The notes: generated by a model from the sequence alone, not told the origin. A stretch of DNA of 64,000 nt from Flavobacterium hankyongi (GCF_036840915.1 NZ_CP085725.1:3348001-3412000); one strand, 5' to 3'. Counted from the stretch's first letter, positions 9,626 through 19,129 are shown. Translations and numbers: made by a program.

Positions 9626-10009
9626 ATGTTAAAAAAACATTTTTTTATCGTTGATGATGATCCAATAGCTATTATGATTCTAAAAAAACTATTGATAAAA
9701 TGTGATTTTAATATTACCCCCTTATCTTTTAAAAATGGTGAAGAAGCATTAGATCATTTTAAAAATAACTATTCATCCAGCAATCAGTATATTGTTTTTC
9801 TAGATATTAATATGCCTATAATGAATGGATGGGAGTTTTTAAATTCTTTAGAGACTTTTACAACTCCAAATACAACAAGGGTTTTTTTAGTAACTTCTTC
9901 AGTAGATGAAACAGATAAAATCCGTGCGAATCAATCTCCTTTTGTGTCACGTTTTTTGTCAAAGCCTCTTTCAGTTGCTACTTTAGACGAGTTGATTAAA
10001 GTGAATTAG
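9626..10009 (+). CDS. Single-domain response regulator
   Basis: A 127-aa receiver-only protein. Acidic residues are in IVDDDPIA, the phospho-acceptor is Asp60 in IVFLDINMP, and Lys is in FLSKPLS. This CheY/Spo0F-like form is often found downstream of flavobacterial kinases with VRAPLARI-type H-boxes, so the preceding receiver-PAS-DHp protein is its likely partner. No DNA-binding domain is present. It is the last gene of the sensory block; 247 bp separate it from the glycan locus. Confidence 0.9.
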   Translation: MLKKHFFIVDDDPIAIMILKKLLIKCDFNITPLSFKNGEEALDHFKNNYSSSNQYIVFLDINMPIMNGWEFLNSLETFTTPNTTRVFLVTSSVDETDKIRANQSPFVSRFLSKPLSVATLDELIKVN

Positions 10010-10156
10010 TAATATTTTACGGTTATAAAAATTAATTCAGAGATAAGGTCTTTTTAATTCATTTATTCTGGTATGTTTTTTTTGAAAAAGAATACAACGT
10101 AGGATATTAAAACTATAATTTTTTTTATTAATGTTGACTCTTCTAATAACGTTAAA

Positions 10157-10190
10157 TTGCTCTTAGGTTACTTAAAGTTTAGTATATTTG
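10157..10190 (+). promoter_or_regulatory. Candidate promoter of the glycan locus
   Basis: TATATTTG at 10183-10190 matches TAnnTTTG, with a TTG at 10157-10159 placed 23 bp upstream, the upper end of the usual Bacteroidota spacing. It sits about 65 bp before the first exporter gene. No other such match stands out in the 247-bp gap, and the long run of co-directed genes after it makes it a good candidate for the operon start. Confidence 0.45.
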
Positions 10191-10256
10191 ACCTCTGTGA
10201 TTTTACATGTTGCGCATTGAAGTAAATAGATTTCGCAGCTTATTTTAATTTAACAA

Positions 10257-11129
10257 ATGAAGTATCAGGAGGATTTTAATGATAATGAATGGTTGTTTGA
10301 AATAACCCCAAAGAACAATTTTTTCCAACTCCCTTTTAAAGAAATTTGGCGTTACCGCGATTTGTTGCTGCTTTTTGTAAAGCGTGATATAGTAACAGTA
10401 TATAAGCAAACCATATTAGGGCCGCTTTGGTATTTTATACAGCCCTTGTTTACAGCTATTATTTTTACCGTTATTTTTAATAGTATGGCTGGAATAGCTA
10501 CTGGTTCAATTCCTCCCTTTTTGTTCAATTTAGCTGGAATTATCGTATGGAATTACTTCACTTCTTGTTTAAATGAAACCTCAGATACATTCAAGAAAAA
10601 TGCTTCTATTTTTGGAAAAGTGTATTTTCCCAGAGTAATTATTCCAATATCGATTGTCATAACTAATTTGATAAAATTAGGAATACAGTCGTTCATTTTT
10701 GTTTGCTTTTATATATTTTATTTATTGAAAGGTATGGATAATACGTTGGGGATAAATCTTGTTTGGTATCCGTTCTTAGTTTTAATTATGGGGCTTTTGG
10801 GCTTAGGTTTCGGAATGATTATTTCTTCAATGGTAACAAAATATCGAGATTTGACTTTTTTGGTCTCTTTTGGCGTTCAATTGCTCATGTATGTATCGGC
10901 TGTTATGTATCCTATGGCCTTGTTAAAAGAAAAGTTGCCTCAATTGGGCTGGCTGATTGAATATAATCCATTAGCCTATGTTGTGGAAACATCCCGCTAC
11001 CTTCTTTTAGGGGAAGGCGTTATTAGTTGGGGAGGATTATTGTATACGGTTGTGGTTTCTGTTACGGTATTCTTTTTAGGTTTGGTCATTTTTAATAAAA
11101 CAGAAAAGAAATTTATAGATACCGTATAA
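10257..11129 (+). CDS. Polysaccharide ABC exporter permease (Wzm type)
   Basis: ABC-2 type permease of 290 aa with about six membrane helices, of the Wzm/KpsM/TagG group. The N-terminal stretch WRYRDLLLLFVKRDIVTVYKQT and the segment TILGPLWYFIQPL are hallmarks of O-antigen/teichoic-acid exporters. It moves undecaprenyl-linked glycan across the inner membrane together with the ATPase encoded 36 bp downstream. Its place at the head of the locus shows that at least one glycan here is exported by the ABC route rather than by a Wzx flippase. Length is normal for the family. Confidence 0.93.
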   Translation: MKYQEDFNDNEWLFEITPKNNFFQLPFKEIWRYRDLLLLFVKRDIVTVYKQTILGPLWYFIQPLFTAIIFTVIFNSMAGIATGSIPPFLFNLAGIIVWNYFTSCLNETSDTFKKNASIFGKVYFPRVIIPISIVITNLIKLGIQSFIFVCFYIFYLLKGMDNTLGINLVWYPFLVLIMGLLGLGFGMIISSMVTKYRDLTFLVSFGVQLLMYVSAVMYPMALLKEKLPQLGWLIEYNPLAYVVETSRYLLLGEGVISWGGLLYTVVVSVTVFFLGLVIFNKTEKKFIDTV

Positions 11130-11165
11130 GGCCTAAAGGAGTAGCGTTTTAAAAAAAACAGTTAA

Positions 11166-12455
11166 ATGAAAGAGAAGGACATCATATTAAAGGTTGAGAA
11201 TATTTCCAAGCAATATCGACTGGGTACTATAGGTACTGGGACATTAAGTCATGATTTGAATCGATGGTGGCATACAGTTCGAGGGAAAGAAGATCCGTAT
11301 TTGAAAATTGGTGAGGCCAATGACCGAAGTACTAAAGGCAATAGCGAATATGTTTGGGCTTTGCAGGACATTAGTTTTGAGGTTGAAAGAGGAGATGTGC
11401 TGGGCGTTATTGGTAAAAACGGTGCTGGAAAGTCAACTTTATTGAAAATTTTGTCCAAGGTAACTGCGCCTACTACGGGTTCGATTAAATCCAGAGGACG
11501 TATTGCATCTTTATTGGAAGTTGGTACAGGTTTTAATCCCGAATTAACTGGAAGGGAAAATGTATTTCTCAATGGAGCCATTTTAGGAATGACCAAGAAA
11601 GAAATCGTTTCTAAAATGGATGAGATTATTGCCTTTTCAGGATGTGAACGTTACATTGATACTCCTACAAAGCGTTACAGTAGTGGTATGACCGTGCGTT
11701 TGGCGTTTGCAGTGGCTGCTTTCCTAGAACCTGAAATTTTAGTAGTCGATGAGGTTTTGGCTGTGGGTGATGCTGAGTTCCAGAAAAAAGCGATTGGTAA
11801 AATGCAGGACATTTCCAAAAGAGAAGGACGAACCGTTTTGTTTGTGAGTCATAACATGGCTGCTGTGAAAAGTTTGTGTACAAAAGGAATTGTTCTGGAA
11901 CATGGAAAAGTGGTTTTTGATGGTGAAAGTAATGCTGCTGTAGATTTCTATCTAACCAATAATAGCAATAAAATTAATACGGACTTGTTGTCGAGAACAG
12001 ATAGAAGAGGAAGTGGAGAATTAAAATTTTCATCAGTTTGTTTACTCAATGAAAAAGGAGATTCTGTATTAGAAATAGTTTCTGGGGATTCAGTTAGATT
12101 TAGGCTTGCTTTTGAGCAGTTAAAAAATACTTCTGCCGAAAATCTAGTTTTTGGAGTGGTGTTTAGAGATATTAACGAAGTAAAAGTTGCGGATTTTTAT
12201 TCGGATGAGATGGGTATAACTTTCGACAAAGTACTTCAAAATGGGTATGTTGATTTAGAAATACCAAAACTACTATTGCGAGGAGGTGTGTACAGCTTGG
12301 ATATTGTTGTTCAAAACGGGAAAATCGCAGTCAATCAAATTGATTTGTTGCATGATGTGTTTGAATTTAATGTTTTTCCGGGTGATTTTTGGAATTCCGG
12401 AAGGATAAACCGAGCAACCAATGTTGCGATTATAGACGCCCGATTTAGAGAATAA
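11166..12455 (+). CDS. Polysaccharide ABC exporter ATPase with glycan-binding tail (Wzt type)
   Basis: The 429-aa ATPase has Walker A GKNGAGKS with Lys89, signature YSSGM and Walker B ILVVDEVLAVGD. From about residue 265 a second domain of the Wzt C-terminal type follows (RGSGELKFSSVCLLNEKGD onward). In known O-antigen systems this beta-sandwich binds the modified non-reducing end of the glycan and licenses export. The partner is the permease just upstream. An insertion between the first strands (~30-55, rich in Trp and charged residues) is common in these exporters. The tail implies that the chain end is marked, perhaps by one of the acyl or sialyl groups made by this locus. Confidence 0.93.
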   Translation: MKEKDIILKVENISKQYRLGTIGTGTLSHDLNRWWHTVRGKEDPYLKIGEANDRSTKGNSEYVWALQDISFEVERGDVLGVIGKNGAGKSTLLKILSKVTAPTTGSIKSRGRIASLLEVGTGFNPELTGRENVFLNGAILGMTKKEIVSKMDEIIAFSGCERYIDTPTKRYSSGMTVRLAFAVAAFLEPEILVVDEVLAVGDAEFQKKAIGKMQDISKREGRTVLFVSHNMAAVKSLCTKGIVLEHGKVVFDGESNAAVDFYLTNNSNKINTDLLSRTDRRGSGELKFSSVCLLNEKGDSVLEIVSGDSVRFRLAFEQLKNTSAENLVFGVVFRDINEVKVADFYSDEMGITFDKVLQNGYVDLEIPKLLLRGGVYSLDIVVQNGKIAVNQIDLLHDVFEFNVFPGDFWNSGRINRATNVAIIDARFRE

Positions 12456-12460
12456 GCAGG

Positions 12461-13270
12461 ATGAGCATTTTACTTAAAATAAAAAATAAAATCAAAAGTA
12501 TGTTTGTTTCTCAGATAATTCATCCTGAAAACAGTGTACTGGCGGATCTTTTCGGGACCTATCCACAAGCCCTGATTTTGGGTTCCGGGCCTTCCATTAA
12601 CAACTTGGATATATCCGTTTTTAAGGATGACTTTGTGATTACGATGGGGAATTTTTACGAACATCCTGATATCGAAAAGATCAATCCGAAGCTGCATATT
12701 TTTGCTGCCTCCCATCTGCCCATGACTGAAAAAGTACTGACAGACTGGTGGACCCGATGCCATGAGGTATTGCCGAAACAAACCCCGGTTTTAGTTGAAG
12801 CAAAAGACAAAATAAAGGCTCTTGAAGTTTTCAATGGACGAAAAATTTATACGTACTCTTATGGCGGAACATTACCGGTTGATTTTACAAAGAAAATCCT
12901 ATCTCCTTGGAGTGTCACTATTGTAGGGCTGCAACTGGCGGTGTATTGCAAAATTCCCAAAATCGTTTTGTTGGGGATTAATCACGACTGGCAGTGCATT
13001 CAACCGTATACCCATTTTTACAATCACGAAAAACCTTCATTAGAATATTACCTTAAAAAAGAAGGGATAAAAATCAGTTACGAAGAACAAAAGCAACCTT
13101 TCCCTAAAGAACGGTTGTACCGCGAATATGAATTGTATCAGCAATATGAAAGCCTAAAAAAAGAAGCCGAAACAAAGGGATTACAAATTGTAAACGGTGA
13201 TCCTTTTTCACATTTCGATGTGTTCCCTTTTGAAAAGCGTACCGATTTAATTCTCAACCAAAATCAATAA
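12461..13270 (+). CDS. DUF115/GT42-related protein, candidate sialyltransferase
   Basis: A 269-aa soluble protein. ALILGSGPSINNLD near residues 37-50 matches the nucleotide-binding turn (GxGPS) shared by MptE-like DUF115 proteins and by bacterial GT42 sialyltransferases such as Cst-I/Cst-II. A later segment SVTIVGLQLAVY...IVLLGINHDW corresponds to the second conserved part of that group. The locus makes CMP-sialic acid (neuA, neuB, neuC), so transfer of sialic acid is a reasonable guess. DUF115 members of glycan loci are poorly characterised, so the acceptor and even the donor remain uncertain. It starts 5 bp after the Wzt gene. Its base composition is visibly less AT-rich than the 17641 gene. 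Confidence 0.55.
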   Translation: MSILLKIKNKIKSMFVSQIIHPENSVLADLFGTYPQALILGSGPSINNLDISVFKDDFVITMGNFYEHPDIEKINPKLHIFAASHLPMTEKVLTDWWTRCHEVLPKQTPVLVEAKDKIKALEVFNGRKIYTYSYGGTLPVDFTKKILSPWSVTIVGLQLAVYCKIPKIVLLGINHDWQCIQPYTHFYNHEKPSLEYYLKKEGIKISYEEQKQPFPKERLYREYELYQQYESLKKEAETKGLQIVNGDPFSHFDVFPFEKRTDLILNQNQ

Positions 13271-13275
13271 CCAAA

Positions 13276-14115
13276 TTGGAAAATATTCTCTTATCGGTAA
13301 TTACCATTAATTATAACGATGCCGCTGGGCTGAAAAAAACCATGGACAGTGTGGTAAGCCAAACCTGGAAAGGATTTGAATACCTTGTTATTGACGGTGG
13401 TTCGACCGATGAAAGTCCGACGCTTATAGAAGCCTACAAACCGAATATCGCTTATTCGGTAAGTGAAAAAGACAAAGGGATTTACAACGCCATGAATAAA
13501 GGAATTAAAGCCGCTAAAGGGAAATACCTGCTGTTTTTAAATTCCGGTGATTACCTGGTTGATCCTACGGTTTTTGAAAACGTTTTCAGTAGTTTTGATT
13601 CCAATGCCGATTTTATATGTGGGCATTTGTGTTATGAACAGTCCGGAAAAGTTGTAGTTAAAGAGCATCCCGAACAAATGAGCTTTAGTTATTTGGTTTC
13701 GAAGACCGTTTACCATCCCAGCACGTTTATAAAAAGAACGCTGTTTGAACACTATGGCTTGTACAATGAAAACAATAAAATTGTTTCGGATTGGGAGTTT
13801 TTTTTCAAAGCTTTGGGATTAAATGGTGCCAGCTATCAAAAGCTGCATCATACGATTACCCATTTTGATATGAATGGTATATCCTCGGTTCATGAGGATA
13901 AGGTGCAGGAAGAGAAGCTTCGGGTTTTTAAAAATTACTTGCCTTATGTTTTCAATAATGAAAATGATCGCTATATTTTTGATAAGTTCAAGGAAACGAA
14001 CAAACGGTTTCGAATGCTCCGTGAGATTGATAAACGATCTTTTTTCAGAAAATTTACTACCTTTCAGCTTTCAGCAATCACACTGCTGATGAAACTATTC
14101 GATAAGAGAAAATAA
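13276..14115 (+). CDS. Family 2 glycosyltransferase
   Basis: GT-A fold transferase of 279 aa. It begins [20 protein letters not shown], has [10 protein letters not shown] as the nucleotide-binding strand, [14 protein letters not shown], and LFLNSGDYL in the DXD position, here SGD as often seen in WcaE-like enzymes. It should add one sugar to the lipid-linked glycan at the inner membrane. The only start that keeps the first beta strand is TTG at 13276, five bases after the previous stop; the first ATG would delete the nucleotide-binding strand. The sugar specificity cannot be read from sequence. Confidence 0.88.
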   Translation: MENILLSVITINYNDAAGLKKTMDSVVSQTWKGFEYLVIDGGSTDESPTLIEAYKPNIAYSVSEKDKGIYNAMNKGIKAAKGKYLLFLNSGDYLVDPTVFENVFSSFDSNADFICGHLCYEQSGKVVVKEHPEQMSFSYLVSKTVYHPSTFIKRTLFEHYGLYNENNKIVSDWEFFFKALGLNGASYQKLHHTITHFDMNGISSVHEDKVQEEKLRVFKNYLPYVFNNENDRYIFDKFKETNKRFRMLREIDKRSFFRKFTTFQLSAITLLMKLFDKRK

Positions 14116-14123
14116 TACAGACT

Positions 14124-15236
14124 ATGAAAGTTGCATTTATAACAGGAGTAACCGGTCAGGACGGCGCATACTTGAGTGAGTTTTTATTAAAAAAAGGCTA
14201 TATTGTTCACGGTTTGAAAAGACGTTCCTCTCAATTCAACACCGATAGAATCGACCATTTGTATCAGGATCCGCATATCGAGCACCGTAATTTCTTTTTA
14301 CATTATGGAGACATGACTGACAGTACCAACCTGATTCGTCTTATTCAGGAAATTCAGCCCGATGAAATTTACAATTTGGCGGCGATGAGTCATGTGCACG
14401 TGTCTTTTGAGATACCGGAATATACCGGGAACGCAGATGGTTTGGGTACTTTACGCATTCTGGATGCCGTTCGGTTGTTAGGATTGGAAAAAAAAACAAA
14501 GATTTATCAGGCTTCTACTTCTGAATTGTATGGAAAAGTACAGGAAGTGCCTCAAACCGAAAACACTCCTTTTTATCCTCGAAGCCCTTATGCCGTTGCT
14601 AAAATGTATGCCTATTGGATAACGGTAAATTACAGGGAAGCCTACGGCATGTTTGCCTGTAACGGTATTTTGTTTAATCACGAATCACCCATTCGCGGGG
14701 AAACGTTTGTTACCCGAAAAATTACAAGAGCCGCAGCACGTATCGCTTTAGGATTGCAGGATAAGTTATATTTAGGAAACTTAGATGCGCAACGCGATTG
14801 GGGTCACGCCAAGGATTATGTACGAATGATGTGGATGATTCTACAGGCAGAACAACCGGAAGATTGGGTAATCGCTACCGGAAAAACAACAGCAGTTCGC
14901 GAGTTTGTAAAGATGGCATTTGCCGAAGTAGGTATTGAACTGGTCTTTAAAGGATCCGGAGCCGATGAAAAAGGCCATGTGGCCCAATGTTCAGATCCGC
15001 GTTTTCAGTTAGCTGAAGGGACTGAGGTAATAGCAGTTGATCCAAAATATTTCCGACCAACCGAAGTAGATTTGTTAATAGGTGATGCCAGCAAAGCCAA
15101 AAACAAACTGGGTTGGGTACCGGAATATAATTTACAGGATTTGGTGACCGATATGATGCAAGGCGACTTGAAACTGATGCAAAAAGAAGTGTATTTAAAG
15201 CAAGGCGCTTTTGAAACGAAGAATTATTTCGAATAA
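14124..15236 (+). CDS. gmd: GDP-mannose 4,6-dehydratase
   Basis: SDR-family enzyme of 370 aa that converts GDP-D-mannose to GDP-4-keto-6-deoxymannose. The Rossmann motif [10 protein letters not shown] lies at the N terminus. The family tract [19 protein letters not shown] follows, then NLAAMSHV and the catalytic [11 protein letters not shown]yr-x3-Lys. The length is close to E. coli Gmd. The next gene, GDP-fucose synthase, starts on the last base of this stop codon (TAATG), so the two are translationally coupled and together supply GDP-L-fucose to the glycosyltransferases of the locus. Confidence 0.97.
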   Translation: MKVAFITGVTGQDGAYLSEFLLKKGYIVHGLKRRSSQFNTDRIDHLYQDPHIEHRNFFLHYGDMTDSTNLIRLIQEIQPDEIYNLAAMSHVHVSFEIPEYTGNADGLGTLRILDAVRLLGLEKKTKIYQASTSELYGKVQEVPQTENTPFYPRSPYAVAKMYAYWITVNYREAYGMFACNGILFNHESPIRGETFVTRKITRAAARIALGLQDKLYLGNLDAQRDWGHAKDYVRMMWMILQAEQPEDWVIATGKTTAVREFVKMAFAEVGIELVFKGSGADEKGHVAQCSDPRFQLAEGTEVIAVDPKYFRPTEVDLLIGDASKAKNKLGWVPEYNLQDLVTDMMQGDLKLMQKEVYLKQGAFETKNYFE

Positions 15237-16321
15237 TGGACAAACATTCCAAAATATATGTTGCCGGACATCGCGGATTGGTAGGCAGTGCCATAAAGAA
15301 AAATCTGGAGGCTAAAGGATTTACCAATATTCTGGTGCGGACGCATGCCGAACTCGATTTGACCGATGCGAAAGCAACCGCTGATTTTTTTGGTACAGAA
15401 AAACCCGAATATGTATTTCTGGCCGCTGCCAAAGTGGGCGGTATTGTGGCGAATAACACCTATCGGGCCGATTTTATTTATGAAAACCTGATGATCCAGA
15501 ACAATGTGATTCATCAGAGTTATGTGCATGGGGTGAAAAAATTGTTGTTTTTGGGAAGTACTTGTATTTATCCGAAAAATGCACCACAACCTTTAAAAGA
15601 AGATTACCTGTTAACGGGTGCTTTAGAATACACCAATGAGCCTTATGCCATCGCTAAAATAGCAGGTATCAAAGCCTGTGAGAGTTATAATCTGCAATAC
15701 GGCACTAATTTCATGTCGGTGATGCCGACTAATTTATATGGCCCGAATGATAATTTTGATTTGGAAAAATCGCATGTGCTTCCGGCATTAATCCGAAAAA
15801 TCCATTTGGGAAAAGCATTGGAAAATAACGATTGGGAAACCATTCAGTCGGATTTAAATCGTTTGCCAATACGGGGAATTGACGGACAGGCTTCGCAAGC
15901 TGAAATTTTACAAGTATTGCGTTCTTTTGGCATTTCAAAAAATAATGAAACTGTTGTTGTCGAAATCTGGGGTTCTGGTAAACCGATGCGCGAATTTTTA
16001 TGGTCGGAAGACATGGCCGATGCTTGTGTTTTTTTAATGGAAAACCGTGATTTTTCGGATTGTGTTACTTCAACAGAAGAAATCCGGAATACGCACCTGA
16101 ATATTGGCACCGGAAGTGATATTTCAATTGCCGATTTAACGCAACGCATCAAAGCAACCGTTGGGTTTAAGGGATTGTTTGTTTTTAATGCCGAAAAACC
16201 CGACGGGACGATGCGAAAGCTAACGGATGTAAGTAAGCTGAATGCCTTGGGGTGGAAACATCAGGTTGATATCGAAGAAGGAGTGAACAAAATGTACCGT
16301 TGGTATACACAGGAAAAATAA
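15236..16321 (+). CDS. fcl: GDP-L-fucose synthase
   Basis: Epimerase/reductase that turns GDP-4-keto-6-deoxymannose into GDP-L-fucose with NADPH. Visible are the Rossmann turn VAGHRGLVGSA, LGSTCIYP and the catalytic PYAIAK Tyr-x3-Lys, with the substrate strand MPTNLYGPNDNF. At 361 aa it is some 40 residues longer than the enterobacterial enzyme because of an insertion at about 200-240 (ENNDWETIQSDLNRL onward), a form I associate with Bacteroidota. It overlaps gmd by one base. Confidence 0.96.
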   Translation: MDKHSKIYVAGHRGLVGSAIKKNLEAKGFTNILVRTHAELDLTDAKATADFFGTEKPEYVFLAAAKVGGIVANNTYRADFIYENLMIQNNVIHQSYVHGVKKLLFLGSTCIYPKNAPQPLKEDYLLTGALEYTNEPYAIAKIAGIKACESYNLQYGTNFMSVMPTNLYGPNDNFDLEKSHVLPALIRKIHLGKALENNDWETIQSDLNRLPIRGIDGQASQAEILQVLRSFGISKNNETVVVEIWGSGKPMREFLWSEDMADACVFLMENRDFSDCVTSTEEIRNTHLNIGTGSDISIADLTQRIKATVGFKGLFVFNAEKPDGTMRKLTDVSKLNALGWKHQVDIEEGVNKMYRWYTQEK

Positions 16322-16323
16322 AT

Positions 16324-16974
16324 ATGTTTTTATCAAAAACCGTTTCGTTGTATAAGAAGTGTAAAAAGGCAGAAAGTAATTTCGTAATTTCCTTTATGAA
16401 GCATTTCGCCTATAGGATTTTGTATTCTAAAAATTTCATCCTGCACCATAAAGTGTCAGTGAAAGGAATTACGAATATCGAAACCAATGACCGGCTTGAT
16501 ATAGGAATGAGTTACATTGGGTTTATGCACAAAACGCATAGAACTTATCTCAATATTCAGGGTAAACTGAAATTAAACGGACCGTATTCCATAGGAAGAG
16601 GGTGTCGTTTCGACATCGCTGAAAAAGCCGTTATGTCGATTGGAAAAGGTGGGTATATTAATGTGAATTCGACTTTTATCATTATGCACGGACTTACCAT
16701 TGGGGATTACTGCGTTATTTCATGGGACTGTCAGTTTTTGGATGAGGATTTTCATGATATTGATTACGAAGGTAAAACGATAACCCCAAACGAAATTACA
16801 ATTGGTAATAACGTATGGATTGGTTGCGGGGTTAAAATTTACAAAGGTTCCGTTGTGCCGGACGGCTGTGTTATTGCAGCCAATTCGATTGTTAGAGGTG
16901 TTTTTACAAAGCAAAATACCTTAATCGCTGGGCATCCTGCAAAAGTTATTAAAGAAGAAATTAATTGGAAATAA
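16324..16974 (+). CDS. Hexapeptide-repeat acyltransferase
   Basis: A 216-aa left-handed beta-helix enzyme of the WbbJ/LacA group. Imperfect hexapeptides run from about residue 85 (LNGPYSIGRGCRFDI) to ITIGNNVWIGCGVKIYKGSVVPDG, and the C terminus has the usual AGHPAKVI. It probably O-acetylates a sugar of the glycan using acetyl-CoA. I place the start at the ATG at 16324, two bases after the fcl stop; an upstream TTG at 16300 lies inside fcl and would add only eight residues. A second enzyme of the same fold follows directly. Confidence 0.85.
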   Translation: MFLSKTVSLYKKCKKAESNFVISFMKHFAYRILYSKNFILHHKVSVKGITNIETNDRLDIGMSYIGFMHKTHRTYLNIQGKLKLNGPYSIGRGCRFDIAEKAVMSIGKGGYINVNSTFIIMHGLTIGDYCVISWDCQFLDEDFHDIDYEGKTITPNEITIGNNVWIGCGVKIYKGSVVPDGCVIAANSIVRGVFTKQNTLIAGHPAKVIKEEINWK

Positions 16975-16980
16975 TTGGGT

Positions 16981-17634
16981 ATGTTTAAAAAAATAGCCTC
17001 TAAAATTTTACTACGACTTGTACCGCAATTAGCACCCATACTAAGAGGGAAAGTAGCTTTGCAGTGGATTGAAAATATCGAACAGGATGTAGAACGGGAT
17101 ACTTTAACAAAATTACATCCGCCCTACACAATAATGCATTCTAAAATTGGTAAAGGAACCTATGTTTCTGCCAATTCAAAAATAGTAAACACCACCATCG
17201 GTAAATTTTGCTCGATTGGACCTAATTTAGTTTGCGGTTGGGGGATCCATCCTACTAACGGCATTTCTACCAGTCCTTATTTTTACAGTACAGCGAAACA
17301 AAACGGCAGTACCCTTGCGACAAAAAAATTAGCTGAAGAACGTAAACCGATTACCATTGGCAACGATGTGTTTATTGGGGCTAATGTAACCATTTTGGAT
17401 GGGGTGACTATTGGCGATGGTGCTGTTATCGGAGCTGGTGCTGTGGTTTCCAAAGACATTCCGGATTATGCCATTGCGGTTGGCAGCCCGATTCAGATTA
17501 AAAAATATCGTTTTACCCAAGAACAAATTGTAAAATTAAAAAAGATAGCCTGGTGGGATTTTGATGAGGAAAAGTTAAAGGAAATAAATACTCTTTTTTT
17601 TGATGTTGATGCTTTTATACATCAGAACCAATAA
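16981..17634 (+). CDS. Xenobiotic-type hexapeptide acetyltransferase
   Basis: A 217-aa beta-helix acetyltransferase. SKIGKGTYVSANSKIVNTTIGKF starts the helix, and ITIGNDVFIGANVTILDGV continues it. The C-terminal helix IAWWDFDEEKLKE is typical of the XAT (Vat/CatB-like) branch. In glycan loci such enzymes O-acetylate sugars rather than drugs, which is my reading here. The ATG at 16981 is chosen over a TTG six bases upstream. It lies 6 bp after the stop of the preceding acyltransferase and 6 bp before the next transferase. Confidence 0.82.
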   Translation: MFKKIASKILLRLVPQLAPILRGKVALQWIENIEQDVERDTLTKLHPPYTIMHSKIGKGTYVSANSKIVNTTIGKFCSIGPNLVCGWGIHPTNGISTSPYFYSTAKQNGSTLATKKLAEERKPITIGNDVFIGANVTILDGVTIGDGAVIGAGAVVSKDIPDYAIAVGSPIQIKKYRFTQEQIVKLKKIAWWDFDEEKLKEINTLFFDVDAFIHQNQ

Positions 17635-17640
17635 ATTCAG

Positions 17641-18798
17641 ATGAAAAAGAAAATACTCATTGCAGGACCCATAGGTGATTTTGGAGGAAGGGAATTAGAA
17701 GTTAATATTATTGCTAATGCATTGAAAAGCGATTTTGATGTGAGTGTCTTATCTACAGGTTATATGACAGGACACTCTTTTGCATTAAAAAATTTAAATT
17801 CTATTAAATGGGAGTCAGTCCCAAAAAAAATAATTTCAAAAAATTTTCTACTTTTTTTTCTAAGTTTTTTTACTAAAATTGTAAATAGAGGTAAGCTTAA
17901 AAATTATGCTTATTTGAAAAATTCAATTTCAAAAAAACTTTTTGATTTAGATAAACTATATCAGAATGAAATTGAAAAGCAAATAAAGGAATCAGATTTA
18001 GTGTTGTTATGCGTGCAATTAACATCAAAATTTTTACCAGAAATAGTTTCGTTTTGTGAAAGAAGAAATATCCCATGTTTGGTTCGGACAACGGGAACAA
18101 TCAGAGAAGTGTCTATATTAGATTTGTCTTTTTTAAAAAAGGTAAGTATGTTTATTCATCATTCTGAAAAAAACGCTTATAATTTAAATAAGCAAATTAA
18201 TTTACCTTATATCATTATAGATCAATGTGCTCTAAATGAAGATAAATTTTTAGCCTCGGAAATTAAATTAAATAAAGATTTGCGTTTTGGTTATCTTGGA
18301 AGACTTACTTCAGAAAAAGGAATTTTACCAACTGCTGAATTTTTTTCTAAAACAAATTTACCTTTTGTAATTGCTGGTGATGGTAATCAAAAGAAAGAAC
18401 TTTTGGAGATTATTGCAGATAAATCTAATTGTAAATTTATGGGGTCACTAATAAACGAAAATTTAAATTTATTTTTTAATGAAATTGATGTATTAGTTAT
18501 TCCTTCGTATGAAGAATCAGGACCTTTAGTTGGTTTAGAAGCCATGGCGGCTGGGAAAATTATTATTTCTACAAAAGTAGGAGCTATGGAAGAACGTTTA
18601 AACAAACTTCATTGTTTTTGGTTTCAAATTGAAGATTTGTCTACACTTGAATTAGCCATAAGACAGGTTCTAAGTTTAAATGAATCTGAAAGATTAATGA
18701 TTTCAAAACATAATAGGGAACGGTATTTAGATTATTATTCAATAGCATCCATAACGGAGAAATATTTAGAATCTTTAAACAAAATCAAAAGTTTTTAA
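17641..18798 (+). CDS. Family 4 glycosyltransferase (GT-B)
   Basis: GT-B enzyme of 385 aa. The C-terminal half has the GT4 pattern: FGYLGRLTSEKG at the donor-site entry, FVIAGDGNQKKEL, and VLVIPSYEESGPLVGLEAMAAG, which carries the E-x7-E donor-binding motif. It should transfer a nucleotide-activated sugar. The gene is much richer in A/T runs than the five genes before it, a sign that it was acquired separately. It is the last gene before the only gap above 300 bp in this locus. Confidence 0.87.
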   Translation: MKKKILIAGPIGDFGGRELEVNIIANALKSDFDVSVLSTGYMTGHSFALKNLNSIKWESVPKKIISKNFLLFFLSFFTKIVNRGKLKNYAYLKNSISKKLFDLDKLYQNEIEKQIKESDLVLLCVQLTSKFLPEIVSFCERRNIPCLVRTTGTIREVSILDLSFLKKVSMFIHHSEKNAYNLNKQINLPYIIIDQCALNEDKFLASEIKLNKDLRFGYLGRLTSEKGILPTAEFFSKTNLPFVIAGDGNQKKELLEIIADKSNCKFMGSLINENLNLFFNEIDVLVIPSYEESGPLVGLEAMAAGKIIISTKVGAMEERLNKLHCFWFQIEDLSTLELAIRQVLSLNESERLMISKHNRERYLDYYSIASITEKYLESLNKIKSF

Positions 18799-19129
18799 TA
18801 TCAAGTTATTATACTGTTTTTTCATTTTTATAATTCTGTTAATTACGTTTTTTTATAAATAGTCTTTTTATTGGTTCGTCATAAAAAAAAAATAAAAACC
18901 CTAAACGGTTTAATGTTGTTATCCAGTTATTTTTTCGGATAAGCTTAACGTAACCAATTAGAATTTTATTAATTTACCTATTGACAAAAGTAGTTTTTAT
19001 AATTGTGAATATTTAAATAAAAAGATGTAGCAATTTTTTCTAAAATTTTAAATAAAGAGTTTTAAAAAAAACATTTTTAGCAGTAAAATATTTTTTCATC
19101 ATATTTTTCTTAAATAATATAATTTTCTA
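18799..19129 (+). other. 331-bp intergenic gap inside the glycan locus
   Basis: Very AT-rich, with poly-A and poly-T runs. I see no tRNA, hairpin terminator or full gene. A TTGACA at about 18980 and TATAAT about 12 bp later look sigma70-like but are too close together and are not the Bacteroidota pattern. The left part holds a protein-like minus-strand frame listed separately. Confidence 0.6.
18839..18973 (-). pseudogene. Possible remnant of the 3' end of a gene
   Basis: On the minus strand 44 codons are open and end in TAA at 18841-18839. The translation reads like a true C terminus, with KLIRKNNWITTLNRLGF followed by aromatic residues and DEPIKRLFIKKR. No start codon or upstream body exists; a stop precedes it at 18976-18974. 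It runs against all surrounding genes, so it may be the end of a gene deleted during rearrangement. In such AT-rich DNA a chance frame is also possible. Confidence 0.3.

Noticed and set aside
11249..11596. 115-codon minus-strand frame within the Wzt gene
   Set aside because: Antisense to a clear ABC ATPase domain with intact motifs; no recognisable protein character.
14947..15459. 170-codon open frame on the minus strand across gmd and fcl
   Set aside because: It lies wholly over two well-identified sugar-nucleotide genes, has no motif, and reflects codon bias of the sense genes.
18979..19003. TTGACA and TATAAT looking like a sigma70 promoter
   Set aside because: Spacing is only about 12 bp and Bacteroidota use a different primary promoter pattern.
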